DNA from: Syntrophaceae bacterium UBA4059
Lineage (GTDB): Bacteria; Desulfobacterota; Syntrophia; Syntrophales; Smithellaceae
NCBI GenBank assembly: GCA_002382045.1
Contig: DFZJ01000091.1
Coordinates: 1-40,512 of the forward strand
Reading direction: 5' to 3'
DNA length: 40,512 nucleotides
Below the pieces are notes generated by a model that saw nothing but the letters and a program-made list of their open reading frames with translations, ran no database searches and was not told the DNA's origin. This document shows positions 15,585 to 24,413 of the stretch, one piece after another; position 1 is the stretch's first letter, and every line of letters begins with the position of its first letter. A program made the position numbers and the translations under genes.

Positions 15585-16457
15585 ATGAAAATCGATATTC
15601 GGCAGGTCAAAACCATTGGACAGGGATTGCTGCGGCCCGAAGGCGTAATGGCGCAGGATGATGGAAGCGTCCTTACGGCGGACGGGCGCGGACGCTGCGC
15701 GCGCATTGCAGCGGACGGCCGCACAACCTTTTTCGGAAACCTCGGCGGCCTGCCCAACGGCATTTGCCTTGATCAGGAATGCAAATGCATCGTCGCCAAT
15801 ATCGGCAACGGTGAAGTTCAATCGGTTTCACTTTCCGGCTCCCATACGGTTTTAATGACTGAAGCCGGAGGGAAAAGAATGTACACCCCCAACTTTCCCT
15901 TCCTTGATTTTTCCGGAAGACTATGGGTATCCAACTCCACGGACAACCCCGACATCGACGCCTCGCTTCAGTCGCCCGTTCCCGACGGCTGCCTGGTTGT
16001 CATCACGGAAGGTCTGCCGCCCCGGATCGTCGCGGACGGTATTTATTTTGCCAACGGTGTTGCGCTGGATGCGGACGAAAAATTTGTTTATGTGGCCGAA
16101 ACCATGCAGCGCAGAGTATTGCGTTATCGCATCAACCATGAAAACTGTCTGGAGAAGGCGGAAGTTTACGGTCCGCCGTCCTTGGGCAGGCTTGGTTTTC
16201 CCGACGGGATCGCGTTTGATGAAGCGGGCAACCTCTGGGTTGCCTTCCCCATAGCCAATGCCCTCGGATTCATCGATCCGCGGGGCCGGCTGGAAATTGT
16301 TGTGGAGGACCCGCCGGGCTTGGTGATTAATCGTCCGGCCAATATCTGCTTCGGAGGACCGGACCGCCGGACGGCCTTTATCGGCTCTCTGGGCGGGACA
16401 AATGTTCCCTGTTTTGAAGTGCCGCATCCGGGGATGCGACTGGTGCATCAGAAGTAA
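15585..16457 (+). CDS. SMP-30/gluconolactonase-like beta-propeller protein
   Basis: A 290-residue six-bladed propeller of the SMP-30/gluconolactonase/LRE family, whose members hydrolyse lactones or related esters using a bound metal. Candidate metal ligands are Glu19 (RPEGVM), the Asn in FANGVALD and the Asp in FPDGIAFDEAGNLWVA. Start at 15585 with GGGAGG five bases upstream; a GTG at 15582 is less likely. No signal peptide, so cytoplasmic. It is probably cotranscribed with the truncated flavin oxidoreductase from the promoter at 15105. The substrate is unknown; its position before a crotonase gene suggests, weakly, acid or lactone metabolism. Confidence 0.85.
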   Translation: MKIDIRQVKTIGQGLLRPEGVMAQDDGSVLTADGRGRCARIAADGRTTFFGNLGGLPNGICLDQECKCIVANIGNGEVQSVSLSGSHTVLMTEAGGKRMYTPNFPFLDFSGRLWVSNSTDNPDIDASLQSPVPDGCLVVITEGLPPRIVADGIYFANGVALDADEKFVYVAETMQRRVLRYRINHENCLEKAEVYGPPSLGRLGFPDGIAFDEAGNLWVAFPIANALGFIDPRGRLEIVVEDPPGLVINRPANICFGGPDRRTAFIGSLGGTNVPCFEVPHPGMRLVHQK

Positions 16458-16463
16458 AGATTA

Positions 16464-16499
16464 GGTTCATACCCCTGCGGGGCACATGCGGTTCAAGGG
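16464..16499. repeat. 36-base inverted repeat, left copy
   Basis: Contains the palindromic core CCCCTGCGGGG. The reverse complement of 17392-17427 matches it at 31 of 36 positions (my count by eye). It is followed by further GGTTCAA-type short repeats up to about 16517. It lies upstream of the crotonase gene. Confidence 0.7.
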
Positions 16500-16554
16500 T
16501 TAAGGGTTCAACGGTTAGAAATTTTAAAAACAAAAATCTGAAAGGAGAATATTT

Positions 16555-17322
16555 ATGGAGTACAAGAACATTATCGTATCGACCAAAGACTTCGTAACAA
16601 CCATCACGCTCAATCGTCCACCCATGAATTCGGTTAATCTGGGGATTCGTGAAGAATTTTTCGACGCCGTCACCGCGATCGAAAAAAGCAAGGACACCCG
16701 CGCTGTCATTATCACGGGCGCAGGTGAAAAGGGTTTTTCCGCGGGCATGGATGTTTCCGACATCGCCAACATCGCGAAAGGCCCCAACGGAAATGAGATC
16801 ATGAACGCCATTTCGCGCTCCACCAAACCCTATATCGCGGCCATCAACGGCCATGCGCTGGGCGGCGGCTGCGAAACAGCGATTGCCTGCCATTTCCGCA
16901 TCATGACGGACAATCCCAAGGCGCTCATCGGATTGCCGGAAGTCAACCTGGGCATTACCCCCGGATGGGGCGGCATTCAGAGACTGCCGAGACTTCTGGG
17001 AAAATCCAAAGCGCTCGACATGATACTCTTCAGTAAACGGCTTGCGCCCACGGAGGCGTTGGCCATCGGTCTGGTGGATAAAGTCGTTCCGGCTGCCGAT
17101 TTGATCAGTGAAGCGACGGCTTTTGCCACTGCTTTGGCTAAACGGCCGCCGCTGGCTGTGGCAGCAACGCTTGAAGGCATGAGCGTGGGACTGGATAAGG
17201 GTTTTGACGAAGGGCTGAAGCTGGATATTGAATGGTCTAATAAACTTGCCGCCAGCAAAGACGCCGTGGAAGGCATCACAGCCTTTCTGCAGAAACGCGA
17301 ACCAAACTTTGTCGGAGAATAA
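16555..17322 (+). CDS. Enoyl-CoA hydratase/isomerase (crotonase family)
   Basis: A 255-residue crotonase-fold enzyme. The oxyanion-hole segments are FSAGMDVSDI and NGHALGGGCE. Both glutamates used by enoyl-CoA hydratases are present, Glu107 (GGGCETA) and Glu129 (LPEVNLGITPGWGG), so hydration of enoyl-CoA in beta-oxidation is the likely reaction. AAAGGAG stands eight bases before the ATG. It has its own strong terminator and is bracketed by inverted 36-base repeats, so it looks like a single-gene unit. The acyl-CoA ligase gene nearby could supply an earlier step, but specificity is not evident. Confidence 0.92.
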   Translation: MEYKNIIVSTKDFVTTITLNRPPMNSVNLGIREEFFDAVTAIEKSKDTRAVIITGAGEKGFSAGMDVSDIANIAKGPNGNEIMNAISRSTKPYIAAINGHALGGGCETAIACHFRIMTDNPKALIGLPEVNLGITPGWGGIQRLPRLLGKSKALDMILFSKRLAPTEALAIGLVDKVVPAADLISEATAFATALAKRPPLAVAATLEGMSVGLDKGFDEGLKLDIEWSNKLAASKDAVEGITAFLQKREPNFVGE

Positions 17323-17329
17323 TTTTTTT

Positions 17330-17371
17330 AATAAAGAGAGGCAGCACCGACGGGCGCTGCCTCTCTTTATT
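17330..17371. terminator. Strong hairpin terminator, probably bidirectional
   Basis: A perfect 16-base-pair stem (arms 17330-17345 and 17356-17371, core AGAGAGGCAGC) with a 10-base loop and T-rich flanks on both sides. It ends the crotonase transcript and could also stop minus-strand transcripts from the PHP gene. Confidence 0.9.
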
Positions 17372-17391
17372 TTATCTCCCCATGCTTTACG

Positions 17392-17427
17392 CCGTTAAAC
17401 CGCGTGCGCCCCGCAGGGGTGTGAACC
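17392..17427. repeat. 36-base inverted repeat, right copy
   Basis: Opposite-orientation partner of the element at 16464-16499, with 31 of 36 bases shared and the same palindromic core read as CCCCGCAGGGG. It is followed by GAACCGTTGAACCGCTGAAC, again mirroring the left side. The pair encloses the crotonase gene and its terminator. Confidence 0.7.
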
Positions 17428-17457
17428 GTTGAACCGCTGAACAGAGAACCATTAAAC

Positions 17458-18105
17458 CTACTTATCCCTTTTCTCCGCGCAGATTCTGCCGGCGCGGATT
17501 TCACGGATAAAATCATCTTCTCCGGTGATCCTGGTTTCAAACAAGGTCACATAAGAACCGATGTTGAGAATTTTATGGGCATCGCTGCCGCCGGTGCCGG
17601 GAATTTTCAGTTCAGCCATCGCTTGCCGGACCTTTTTCATGGCCGGTTCGTTGTGATCAGGATGACAGAGTTCAATGCCGTCAAGCTCCAGCTTTAAAAT
17701 CAGGTCGCCCGCCCCGTAATAATGGGATCGCCCCCCGCGGGACAATTTATAGGGATGCGCGGCAATGATGATTCCGCCTTCTTCATGAACGACTTGAACA
17801 AGCTCAACCGCTGAATATGCCTGTGTCAGGCTGCGACGAACGCCAAACACCAGAAATTCACCCTCGGAACGATTGACGGAATTGAAGGTATTGATTTCCT
17901 GCCCGTTGATTAAAACAATGCCCCGATCGGCGGCTGCTTCCCGCAATCGGTCAAATTCTTCATCCGGCCAGCGCATGCCATGTTCGGTCAGAGCAATGCC
18001 GTCAAGGCGCGCCGCCACCGCCTGTCCTATGACATCTTCGTCATTAATAAATGAACAGCCGGAATACCTGCGGGTGTGAATGTGGATATCAAAACTGTTC
18101 ATCAT
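17458..18105 (-). CDS. PHP-domain metal-dependent phosphoesterase
   Basis: A 215-residue PHP protein with the metal-binding motifs in order: DIHIHT (Asp6, His8, His10), LTEHGM (Glu41, His42), NGQEI, AHPYK and GSDAH. All ligands for a two- or three-metal site seem present, so phosphoesterase or nuclease activity is likely, but the substrate is unknown. No polymerase or other domain is attached. The start is one of two adjacent ATGs at 18105/18102; no good ribosome-binding site is visible before either. It is on the minus strand, 34 bases after the amphi-Trp gene, and probably cotranscribed with it. Confidence 0.88.
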   Translation of the reverse strand: MMNSFDIHIHTRRYSGCSFINDEDVIGQAVAARLDGIALTEHGMRWPDEEFDRLREAAADRGIVLINGQEINTFNSVNRSEGEFLVFGVRRSLTQAYSAVELVQVVHEEGGIIIAAHPYKLSRGGRSHYYGAGDLILKLELDGIELCHPDHNEPAMKKVRQAMAELKIPGTGGSDAHKILNIGSYVTLFETRITGEDDFIREIRAGRICAEKRDK

Positions 18106-18139
18106 GCAAGGAGGACAAGCATTGTCTTTGATTTCAGCT

Positions 18140-18364
18140 TCATTTTTTGTTGATCCATTTTACCTGAAACTCAATTTCTTCATTTTTCCCTTCGCGTTCG
18201 TGCTCCACATTAAAAATTGCTGAAGACGGAACCGATATTCTTTCTCCGGAAATGCTGATGACAAAGCGCTTACCGTTTTCCAGCGCATCGGCCAGACGGC
18301 GCAGTTTGGCCGCAAATTCGGCAACAGGATAGGTCTTTTCCAAGTCTCTTGATTTCTTTTTCAT
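18140..18364 (-). CDS. Amphi-Trp domain protein
   Basis: A 74-residue protein with the layout of the amphi-Trp family: a helix AAKLRRLADALENGKRF, then alternating strands ending in the conserved C-terminal tryptophan (EIEFQVKWINKK). Members are small, often found in anaerobes, and of unproven function. Start chosen at 18364, where AAGGAGA lies five bases upstream; the frame extends to 18415 without support. It precedes the PHP gene on the same strand. Confidence 0.75.
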   Translation of the reverse strand: MKKKSRDLEKTYPVAEFAAKLRRLADALENGKRFVISISGERISVPSSAIFNVEHEREGKNEEIEFQVKWINKK

Positions 18365-18763
18365 AAGCGTCTCCTTTTTTTCAAATATCCTCATATAAAT
18401 ATTTCTGTCAAGCACTACGTGAAAATGCGTATCTCATAAAAGACGCATTTGGGCGGCGAGCGACGATATGCGAGATAAACCAAACCCCCGTCAGCACGGC
18501 CAATCATTAAAGTCTAAATATCCGAAATAACGACAAATATAAAACTTTCTACCTGCGGAAGGAATATTTTATGGCTTTTACCGGGAAAAATTGCTAAAAG
18601 GTTCAGGGTTATCAGTCAGTGGTTCTTGTTTTATGAATTCATTAAGGGATAAAATCAAAATAATAGGAGGGATAATCGCAAAAAATTAATCACAATTAAG
18701 GACAGCGCGATATCGTTTGCTTCATTCACATCGTTTAACACCAAAAACAGGAGGGAAGTTAAA
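18365..18763. other. Intergenic region between divergent amphi-Trp and FadD-type genes
   Basis: About 400 bases with no gene I can support. It contains an 8-base inverted repeat, AAATGCGT at 18423-18430 and ACGCATTT at 18443-18450, which could be a protein-binding site. A possible promoter facing the acyl-CoA ligase gene has TTGTTT at 18626-18631 and TAAAAT at 18650-18655 with an 18-base spacer. The rest is AT-rich with no clear structure. Confidence 0.35.
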
Positions 18764-20464
18764 ATGGCTGGAGAAGTATCTTATGCGTCAAAACCATGGT
18801 TGAAGTCTTACGACAAAGGTGTTCCTGAAAAAATTAAGTACGAAGAAATTTGCATGCCCGATATTCTGGACCGATCGGCGGCCAAGTATCCGGATCGCAT
18901 GGCTCTGAACTTTCAGGGCTACACCATGAGCTATAAAGCTCTCAAAGATATGGTAGACCGTTTCGCCGCCTACCTTGCCGGCATCGGCATCAAAAAAGGC
19001 GACGCTGTCGCGATCATTCTGCCAAATACGATCCCCTGCGTCGTGGCCTATTACGCTACCCATAGACTCGGCGGTATCGTTGTTTTAAATAACCCGACCT
19101 ATTCCGACCGCGAACTTGATCATCAGCTCAATGATTCCGGATCAAAAGTCCTGATCACCATGGATCTTCTGGCCAACCGGATGATCGATTTAAGACCCAA
19201 AACAAAAGTTAAACAGATTATCATAACGTCCATTGGAGACTATCTGCCGTTTCCGGTCAATCTTCTGTTCCCGCTCGTGGGAAAGAAAAAAGGGTTGCTG
19301 CCGGCAAAACCCATAAAACAGGCTGCCGATGTCTACAAATGGAAAGACTGCATCGCAAAATCGCAGCCCAATCCGCCCAAGGCAAAACTGACGTTTGAAG
19401 ATACGGCAATGTATCAATACACCGGCGGCACAACCGGCGTTTCCAAGGGCGTCATTCTAACCCACGGCAATCTTAGTAAACAAGTACAGCAGCTCAATGC
19501 CTGGTTCCCCATGTTCCACGACTCCCACGAAATCAGCTTGGGCGCCCTGCCCTTCTTCCACGTGTTCGGCATGTCCTGTGCAATGAATTTATCGATTTAC
19601 ATGGCATGGGGAGATGTTCTTATTCCCAAGCCGCAACCCGAGCCTCTTTTGGAAGCTATTAAAAAATTCCGGCCTACCTTCGCCGCACTTGTGCCCACCA
19701 TGTATATCGGCATGCTTAATCATCCCGCAATGAAAAATACGGATATGACATGTTTCAAAGGTTTCTTTTCCGGCAGTGCCCCGCTGCCTGTGGAAGTCAT
19801 TCATGATTTCGAAAAAGCGGCGGGATCCGTGATTGTGGAAGGCTTCGGCATGACGGAAACCACCCCCGTAACCCATACCAACCCGTTTGGCGGCGTCCGC
19901 AAAATCGGCTCGATCGGCTTGCCCATATCCGATACCGAATGCCGGATTGTGGACCTGGATAAAGGGGAAGTCGATATGCCCATCGGCGAACCGGGCGAAC
20001 TGATTATCCGCGGCCCGCAGGTCACCAAGGGCTATCTGAACAAACCCGAGGAAACCGCAGGCTTGCTGCGCGACGGCTGGTGCTACACGGGCGACATCGC
20101 CACGATGGATCAGGATGGCTATTTCTATATCGTCGATCGCAAGAAAGATATGATTATCACCGGCGGATTTAACGTATATCCCCGCGACGTGGACGAATGC
20201 TACTACGAACATCCGAAAGTTCAGGAAGCCTGTTCCATCGGCATCCCCGATGCCAAGAGAGGCGAGAACATCAAACTGTTCGTTGTCCTGAAAGAAGGCG
20301 AAACGGCAACCGCTGAGGAATTGATTGAATATGGCAAAACAAAGCTGGCCACCTACAAGCTGCCGTCGGAAGTTGAATTCCGCAAGGAACTGCCGAAATC
20401 AACGGTCGGTAAAATTCTGCGCAAGGAATTGAGAGCCGAAGAATTGGCTAAGAGAAAGAAATAG
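18764..20464 (+). CDS. Long-chain fatty acid--CoA ligase (FadD-type)
   Basis: AMP-forming acyl-CoA synthetase of 566 residues that activates fatty acids for beta-oxidation or lipid synthesis. The ATP loop YTGGTTGVSKG is at 219-229. The acyl-binding linker and adenylation motifs follow: GFGMTETTPV, DGWCYTGDIATMD, and DRKKDMIITGGFNVYPRDVDE (hinge), with the catalytic lysine in STVGKILRK (Lys550). AGGAGGG precedes the ATG. It is a single-gene unit ending in a perfect terminator. In a syntrophic fatty-acid oxidiser it would feed the acyl-CoA dehydrogenase and crotonase steps, which is inference. Confidence 0.94.
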   Translation: MAGEVSYASKPWLKSYDKGVPEKIKYEEICMPDILDRSAAKYPDRMALNFQGYTMSYKALKDMVDRFAAYLAGIGIKKGDAVAIILPNTIPCVVAYYATHRLGGIVVLNNPTYSDRELDHQLNDSGSKVLITMDLLANRMIDLRPKTKVKQIIITSIGDYLPFPVNLLFPLVGKKKGLLPAKPIKQAADVYKWKDCIAKSQPNPPKAKLTFEDTAMYQYTGGTTGVSKGVILTHGNLSKQVQQLNAWFPMFHDSHEISLGALPFFHVFGMSCAMNLSIYMAWGDVLIPKPQPEPLLEAIKKFRPTFAALVPTMYIGMLNHPAMKNTDMTCFKGFFSGSAPLPVEVIHDFEKAAGSVIVEGFGMTETTPVTHTNPFGGVRKIGSIGLPISDTECRIVDLDKGEVDMPIGEPGELIIRGPQVTKGYLNKPEETAGLLRDGWCYTGDIATMDQDGYFYIVDRKKDMIITGGFNVYPRDVDECYYEHPKVQEACSIGIPDAKRGENIKLFVVLKEGETATAEELIEYGKTKLATYKLPSEVEFRKELPKSTVGKILRKELRAEELAKRKK

Positions 20465-20492
20465 CCACCCGGCAAAGAGATAACTCTGACAA

Positions 20493-20526
20493 AAGGCCGG
20501 CGCTCTTCAAAAAGAGCGCCGGCCTT
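20493..20526. terminator. Perfect hairpin terminator, shared by convergent genes
   Basis: A 15-base-pair perfect stem (arms 20493-20507 and 20512-20526, core GGCCGGCGCTC) with a four-base loop, followed by CA and a T run on the plus strand and preceded by an A run. It ends the acyl-CoA ligase transcript and may also serve the converging usp gene. Confidence 0.9.
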
Positions 20527-20593
20527 CATTTTTTCTTATTGACCACTCAAAACAGTCCGGACCATCCCGAACGAATCTATTTTTTTGTGGACC

Positions 20594-20989
20594 TTACTTA
20601 ACGCAAAGCACAGGGCAGTTAGATTCCAAAATAACATACTGAGCATTAGATCCGAAAAACAGCTTACCAACCTTGGATTTTTTCTCGATGCCGATGATGA
20701 TTTCGTCCACTTGCCTGTCTTTGGCAAATTCCACAATATCTTCGCCGGGCGTCAAACCACGCACCAGAATGTGTGTTTCGCAGGCAATGCCTTCGGCGGC
20801 CATCGTTGCTTTGACCTGGGCCAGACGATTTTCCACCTTGTCCAATTCCGTCCGTTCTTTTTCCGTTACCCGCTCCATGGAACTGGCAATATAAAGAGTA
20901 GCATTAAATGCCTTGGCTTGTTCCCTGGCGACATCAAGAACAGATTTATCAACGTCCAGTTCACCTGCATAAGCGACTAATATTTTCAT
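20594..20989 (-). CDS. Universal stress protein (UspA family)
   Basis: A single Usp domain of about 131 residues. MKILVAYAGE forms the first strand and DEIIIGIEKKSKVGKLFFGS is the ATP-binding loop (G-2x-G-9x-G-S/N pattern, here with GIEKKSKVGKLFFGSNAQ), so it probably binds ATP. The final strand NCPVLCVK is typical. I use the ATG at 20989, with GGGGGTGG just upstream; a GTG two codons earlier is possible. It has its own well-formed promoter on the minus strand. The exact role is unknown; such proteins often sense energy or redox stress. Confidence 0.9.
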   Translation of the reverse strand: MKILVAYAGELDVDKSVLDVAREQAKAFNATLYIASSMERVTEKERTELDKVENRLAQVKATMAAEGIACETHILVRGLTPGEDIVEFAKDRQVDEIIIGIEKKSKVGKLFFGSNAQYVILESNCPVLCVK

Positions 20990-21055
20990 TTCCACCCCCG
21001 CCTTCAGTGTTTAGTATCGATTCTTGTCTACGTCCTCTGCGCAGCAATTTTGCCG

Positions 21056-21084
21056 ATTCTAAATAAAACCACCTTTAATGTCAA
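21056..21084 (-). promoter_or_regulatory. Sigma-70-like promoter of the usp gene
   Basis: Minus strand: TTGACA (21084-21079), a 17-base spacer, TAGAAT (21061-21056). The predicted transcript starts about 60 bases before the usp start codon. Confidence 0.65.
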
Positions 21085-21130
21085 TTAGTTTCTCGGTGGA
21101 TTCCCGCAAATTATCCCCCCGCAAATTATC

Positions 21131-21159
21131 TTGACACTTGCCCGTCATCTTCATATACT
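21131..21159 (+). promoter_or_regulatory. Sigma-70-like promoter of the GGDEF gene
   Basis: TTGACA at 21131-21136, 17-base spacer, TATACT at 21154-21159. The transcript would start near 21166, only about nine bases before the first possible start codon at 21175. Confidence 0.65.
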
Positions 21160-21174
21160 CACCCGGCAATTAGC

Positions 21175-22935
21175 ATGCTTTTTCAAACAGGCAAAAACAC
21201 AACTCTGCTTGTTTTTCGCTGTGATACGCGATCGAAAACGACATCAGGTTTTGTTCATATGAAAAAAACTTTATCAACAGCCGTAAAAAAAGCACCCCTG
21301 AAAGCAAAAACAAAAGCGCCCCGGCAAATGGATGATATTTACCGGAGCCTGGTGGAAGCCACAAGCGATTCCATCTATCTGGTGGACAAAAAGTGCCGCT
21401 ATCTTTACGTCAATCCCAAACACTGCTCGCGGATTGGTTTGCGACCGGACGAAATCGCCGGTAGAAATTACAGTGAATTTCATTCCTCGGAGGAGACAGA
21501 TATTTTTGCCGCAAATGTGGCGGAAGTCTTTGCAACAGGCCAATCATTCCAACGCCAGCATTACAGCCACAGAGACGGAGGAGAGTTCCTGCGCACGTTC
21601 AGCCCGGTGAAGGAATCTGCCGGCCAAGGGGAAATTACCGCTGTCTCCATCATTTCCAAAAACATCACGGACTGGAAGCTGGCCGAACATCTGTACGCCA
21701 CTCTGGCGGAAAAATCGCCCATCGGTATTTTTATTGTTCAAAAAAAGTGCTTTTGCTGGGCCAATCAGCGCTTTCTCGAAAATACCGGATATACGATGGC
21801 TGACATTACCGGCGCAGATTCCCTGTTTATGGTTCACCCGGATGATCGGGAGCATGTTCGTATAAACTCCCGGGCCATGATGCGCGGAGAATCCGTTTCC
21901 CCGTACGAGTACCGGGTTGTCACTAAAAAAGGGGCCATTCTATGGTACATGGGAACCGTTACCCCCATTGAATATAAATACCAAATGGCCACGTTGGGCT
22001 GTCAAATGGACATTTCTCTGCAGAAACGTGCCGAAGACGCGTTAAAACAAAGCGAAGAACGTTCCCAGACCATCATTGATTCCATCACTGACGCTTACTA
22101 TGAAGTCGATTTAAGAGGCAATCTGCTGCTGTTCAACAACGCCTTCCTGGAATTGTTCGGATACCGGGAAGAGGAAATGCGGGGAATTTCCTACAAACGA
22201 TACGTGGATAAAAAGAATGCCGATATTGCTTTTCGGGCTTTCTCACAGGTTTATAAAACAGGAAAACCGATCAGCAAACTGGAATGGGATGTTATCAATA
22301 AAAGCGGAGCGGTCCGGCATGTTGAATTGTCCGTCAGCATTGCCCGTAATGCCGAAGGCAAGCCCAAGGGGTTCCGGGGAATCATGAGCGATATAACGAC
22401 AAGGCGCAAAGCGGAGGAAGGCATCCGCAGGCAGGCTTTCCATGATTCCTTAACCAATCTTGCCAACCGGATTCTTTTTACCGACCGCCTGAATATGGCG
22501 ATCAAAAGAGCCAAGCGGGCCCAGAAGATGGTTGCGGTCATGGTTCTCGATCTGGATTATTTCAAGGACATCAATGACCGGTGGGGGCACGCAGCGGGCG
22601 ATATGCTGTTGAAAGAAGTAGCCGACCGGCTGGCCGATAAGGTCCGGGACACGGATACGGTTGCCCGTCAGGGCGGCGATGAATTTTCCGCTGCCCTTTC
22701 GTCTTTAAACTCTTTTGAAGAAGCCAGGCAGGTTGCCGAAAAAATCGTGGCTTCCTTTTATCAGCCGTTTCGTCTGGATGCAGTTGATGCCTATGTGACG
22801 GCAAGCCTGGGCATTGCCATGTATCCGGAGCATGGCGACGACATGGATACCCTGATTAACAAAGCGGATAAAGCCATGTACGAAGCAAAAAATACAGGCC
22901 GAAACCGTTTTTGCTTTTACAAAGAGCCTTCTTGA
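21175..22935 (+). CDS. Triple-PAS diguanylate cyclase
   Basis: Predicted cytoplasmic sensor that makes cyclic di-GMP. After a lysine-rich N-terminus, three PAS domains lie at about residues 52-170, 172-285 and 290-410 (each ending in the usual DIT/NIT-type motif, for example SKNITDWK and MSDITTRRKAEE), then a GGDEF domain at about 415-583. The catalytic motif is intact (RQGGDEFSA, 500-504) and an RxxD inhibitory site sits five residues before it (RDTD, 491-494). There is no EAL domain and no membrane segment. The start is uncertain: ATG at 21175 would be nearly leaderless, while ATG at 21259 has no good ribosome-binding site either. Confidence 0.92.
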   Translation: MLFQTGKNTTLLVFRCDTRSKTTSGFVHMKKTLSTAVKKAPLKAKTKAPRQMDDIYRSLVEATSDSIYLVDKKCRYLYVNPKHCSRIGLRPDEIAGRNYSEFHSSEETDIFAANVAEVFATGQSFQRQHYSHRDGGEFLRTFSPVKESAGQGEITAVSIISKNITDWKLAEHLYATLAEKSPIGIFIVQKKCFCWANQRFLENTGYTMADITGADSLFMVHPDDREHVRINSRAMMRGESVSPYEYRVVTKKGAILWYMGTVTPIEYKYQMATLGCQMDISLQKRAEDALKQSEERSQTIIDSITDAYYEVDLRGNLLLFNNAFLELFGYREEEMRGISYKRYVDKKNADIAFRAFSQVYKTGKPISKLEWDVINKSGAVRHVELSVSIARNAEGKPKGFRGIMSDITTRRKAEEGIRRQAFHDSLTNLANRILFTDRLNMAIKRAKRAQKMVAVMVLDLDYFKDINDRWGHAAGDMLLKEVADRLADKVRDTDTVARQGGDEFSAALSSLNSFEEARQVAEKIVASFYQPFRLDAVDAYVTASLGIAMYPEHGDDMDTLINKADKAMYEAKNTGRNRFCFYKEPS

Positions 22936-22998
22936 AAAAAATCTTCCCGGGCGCCAGGACAATATCCGATACAATCGGGCAGAAAGGAATATCCATTC

Positions 22999-24378
22999 AT
23001 GAAGATTATCGTCTTAAACGGCAGCCCCAAAGGTGAACTCAGTGTCACGCTCCAATATGTCCGCTTTGCCGCCCGGAAATTTCCGGATCATACTTTTGAA
23101 ATATTTCACGTCGCGCAAACCATCCGGAAACTGGAAAAAGACGAAAAGGCGTTTAACGACATCCTCGAAGCGGTCAAAAAAGCTGATGCGGTTTTATGGT
23201 CATTCCCCCTGTATTTTCTGCTGGTGTGTTCACAATACAAGCGGTTCATCGAACTGATCTTTGAAAAAGAACAGGAAGCGGCCTTTGCCGGCAAATACAC
23301 GGCGTCCCTTTCCACATCCATTCACTTTTTCGATCATACGGCACACAACTATATTCATTCGATCTGTGACGATCTGGGCATGAAATATCTGGGCGCGTAT
23401 TCGCCCGCCATGTACGACCTGATGAAAAGGCCGGAGCGCACCCGCTGGCTCGGCTTCATGGGACTTTTCCTTGATGCCGTTACCCGCCGGGCTCCCGCAG
23501 CCCCGGCTTATCCGCCGCTTGCGGCACAAAAATTCGTTTACGAACCGGGGCAGGTAAAGAGCATAGCCGACGCCGCGGGGAAAAAGATTCTCATCATGAA
23601 AGACGGCCAGACGCCGTCAGGCAACATCGACGCGATGGTCGGGACGCTGGCTGCAAATTTCAACGGACCCGTCGAAGTGGTCAACCTCATGGACATCGAT
23701 ATCAAAGGCGGCTGCCTGGGCTGCTGCAAATGCGGACTGGACAATGTCTGCGAGTACGACGGCAAGGACGGCTATAAAGATTTCTACAACGAAAAAGTAA
23801 AAAAAGCGGATGTCGTCGTGTTTGCGGGCGCGATTTTCGACCGTTATCTCTCCTCGCGGTGGAAGACCTACTTCGACCGTTCGTTTTTCAACACGCATAC
23901 GCCGACACTCATCGGCAAACAGATCGCCTTTGTGATTTCCGGGCCTCTGGGACAGATTCCCAATCTGCGCCAGATTCTCACCGCCTACGGAGAATTTCAG
24001 GAAGCCAATCTCGCCTTCATCATCACGGATGAATCCGGGGATTCGGGCAAAATTGACGCGCTGCTGGCGGAGCTTGCGGGCAGCCTGGTCCACCCCGCCG
24101 CGCAGAATTACGCGCCGCCCATGAATTTTCTGGGCGTCGGCGGCCGGAAAATTTTCCGCGACGAGGTTTACGGTATGCTGCGCTTTGTCTTTCAGGCCGA
24201 TCACCACTACTACAAAACACACGGGCTCTATGATTTCCCGCAAAAGAACTACAAGGCAAGGCGCATGAACGCCTTCATGATGCTGATGACGAAGATTCCA
24301 TCGGTTCGGAAAAAATTCTTGAAAATCCTTAAAGAGCAGATGGTGAAGCCGGTCAAATTCATTGCTGAAAACAAATAA
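22999..24378 (+). CDS. Tandem flavodoxin-fold NAD(P)H-dependent oxidoreductase with cysteine cluster
   Basis: A 459-residue protein made of two flavodoxin-like halves. The first (1-190) opens with MKIIVLNGSPKGELSVTL, the FMN-phosphate loop of NADPH-dependent FMN reductases, and has WSFPLYFLLVCSQYKRFIE. The second (about 194-400) has a less typical loop (LIMKDGQTPSGNIDAM) but carries a cysteine cluster, Cys239, 242, 243, 245 and 251 (GGCLGCCKCG...C), reminiscent of iron-sulfur flavoproteins. A basic, partly hydrophobic tail ends the protein. AAAGGAA lies upstream of the ATG. Electron transfer is likely; partners are unknown. It is 20-30 bases from the next gene, a possible partner. Confidence 0.82.
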   Translation: MKIIVLNGSPKGELSVTLQYVRFAARKFPDHTFEIFHVAQTIRKLEKDEKAFNDILEAVKKADAVLWSFPLYFLLVCSQYKRFIELIFEKEQEAAFAGKYTASLSTSIHFFDHTAHNYIHSICDDLGMKYLGAYSPAMYDLMKRPERTRWLGFMGLFLDAVTRRAPAAPAYPPLAAQKFVYEPGQVKSIADAAGKKILIMKDGQTPSGNIDAMVGTLAANFNGPVEVVNLMDIDIKGGCLGCCKCGLDNVCEYDGKDGYKDFYNEKVKKADVVVFAGAIFDRYLSSRWKTYFDRSFFNTHTPTLIGKQIAFVISGPLGQIPNLRQILTAYGEFQEANLAFIITDESGDSGKIDALLAELAGSLVHPAAQNYAPPMNFLGVGGRKIFRDEVYGMLRFVFQADHHYYKTHGLYDFPQKNYKARRMNAFMMLMTKIPSVRKKFLKILKEQMVKPVKFIAENK

Positions 24379-24413
24379 GACAACTGCTCAGTTTTTGAAA
24401 AATAATGGAGCGT

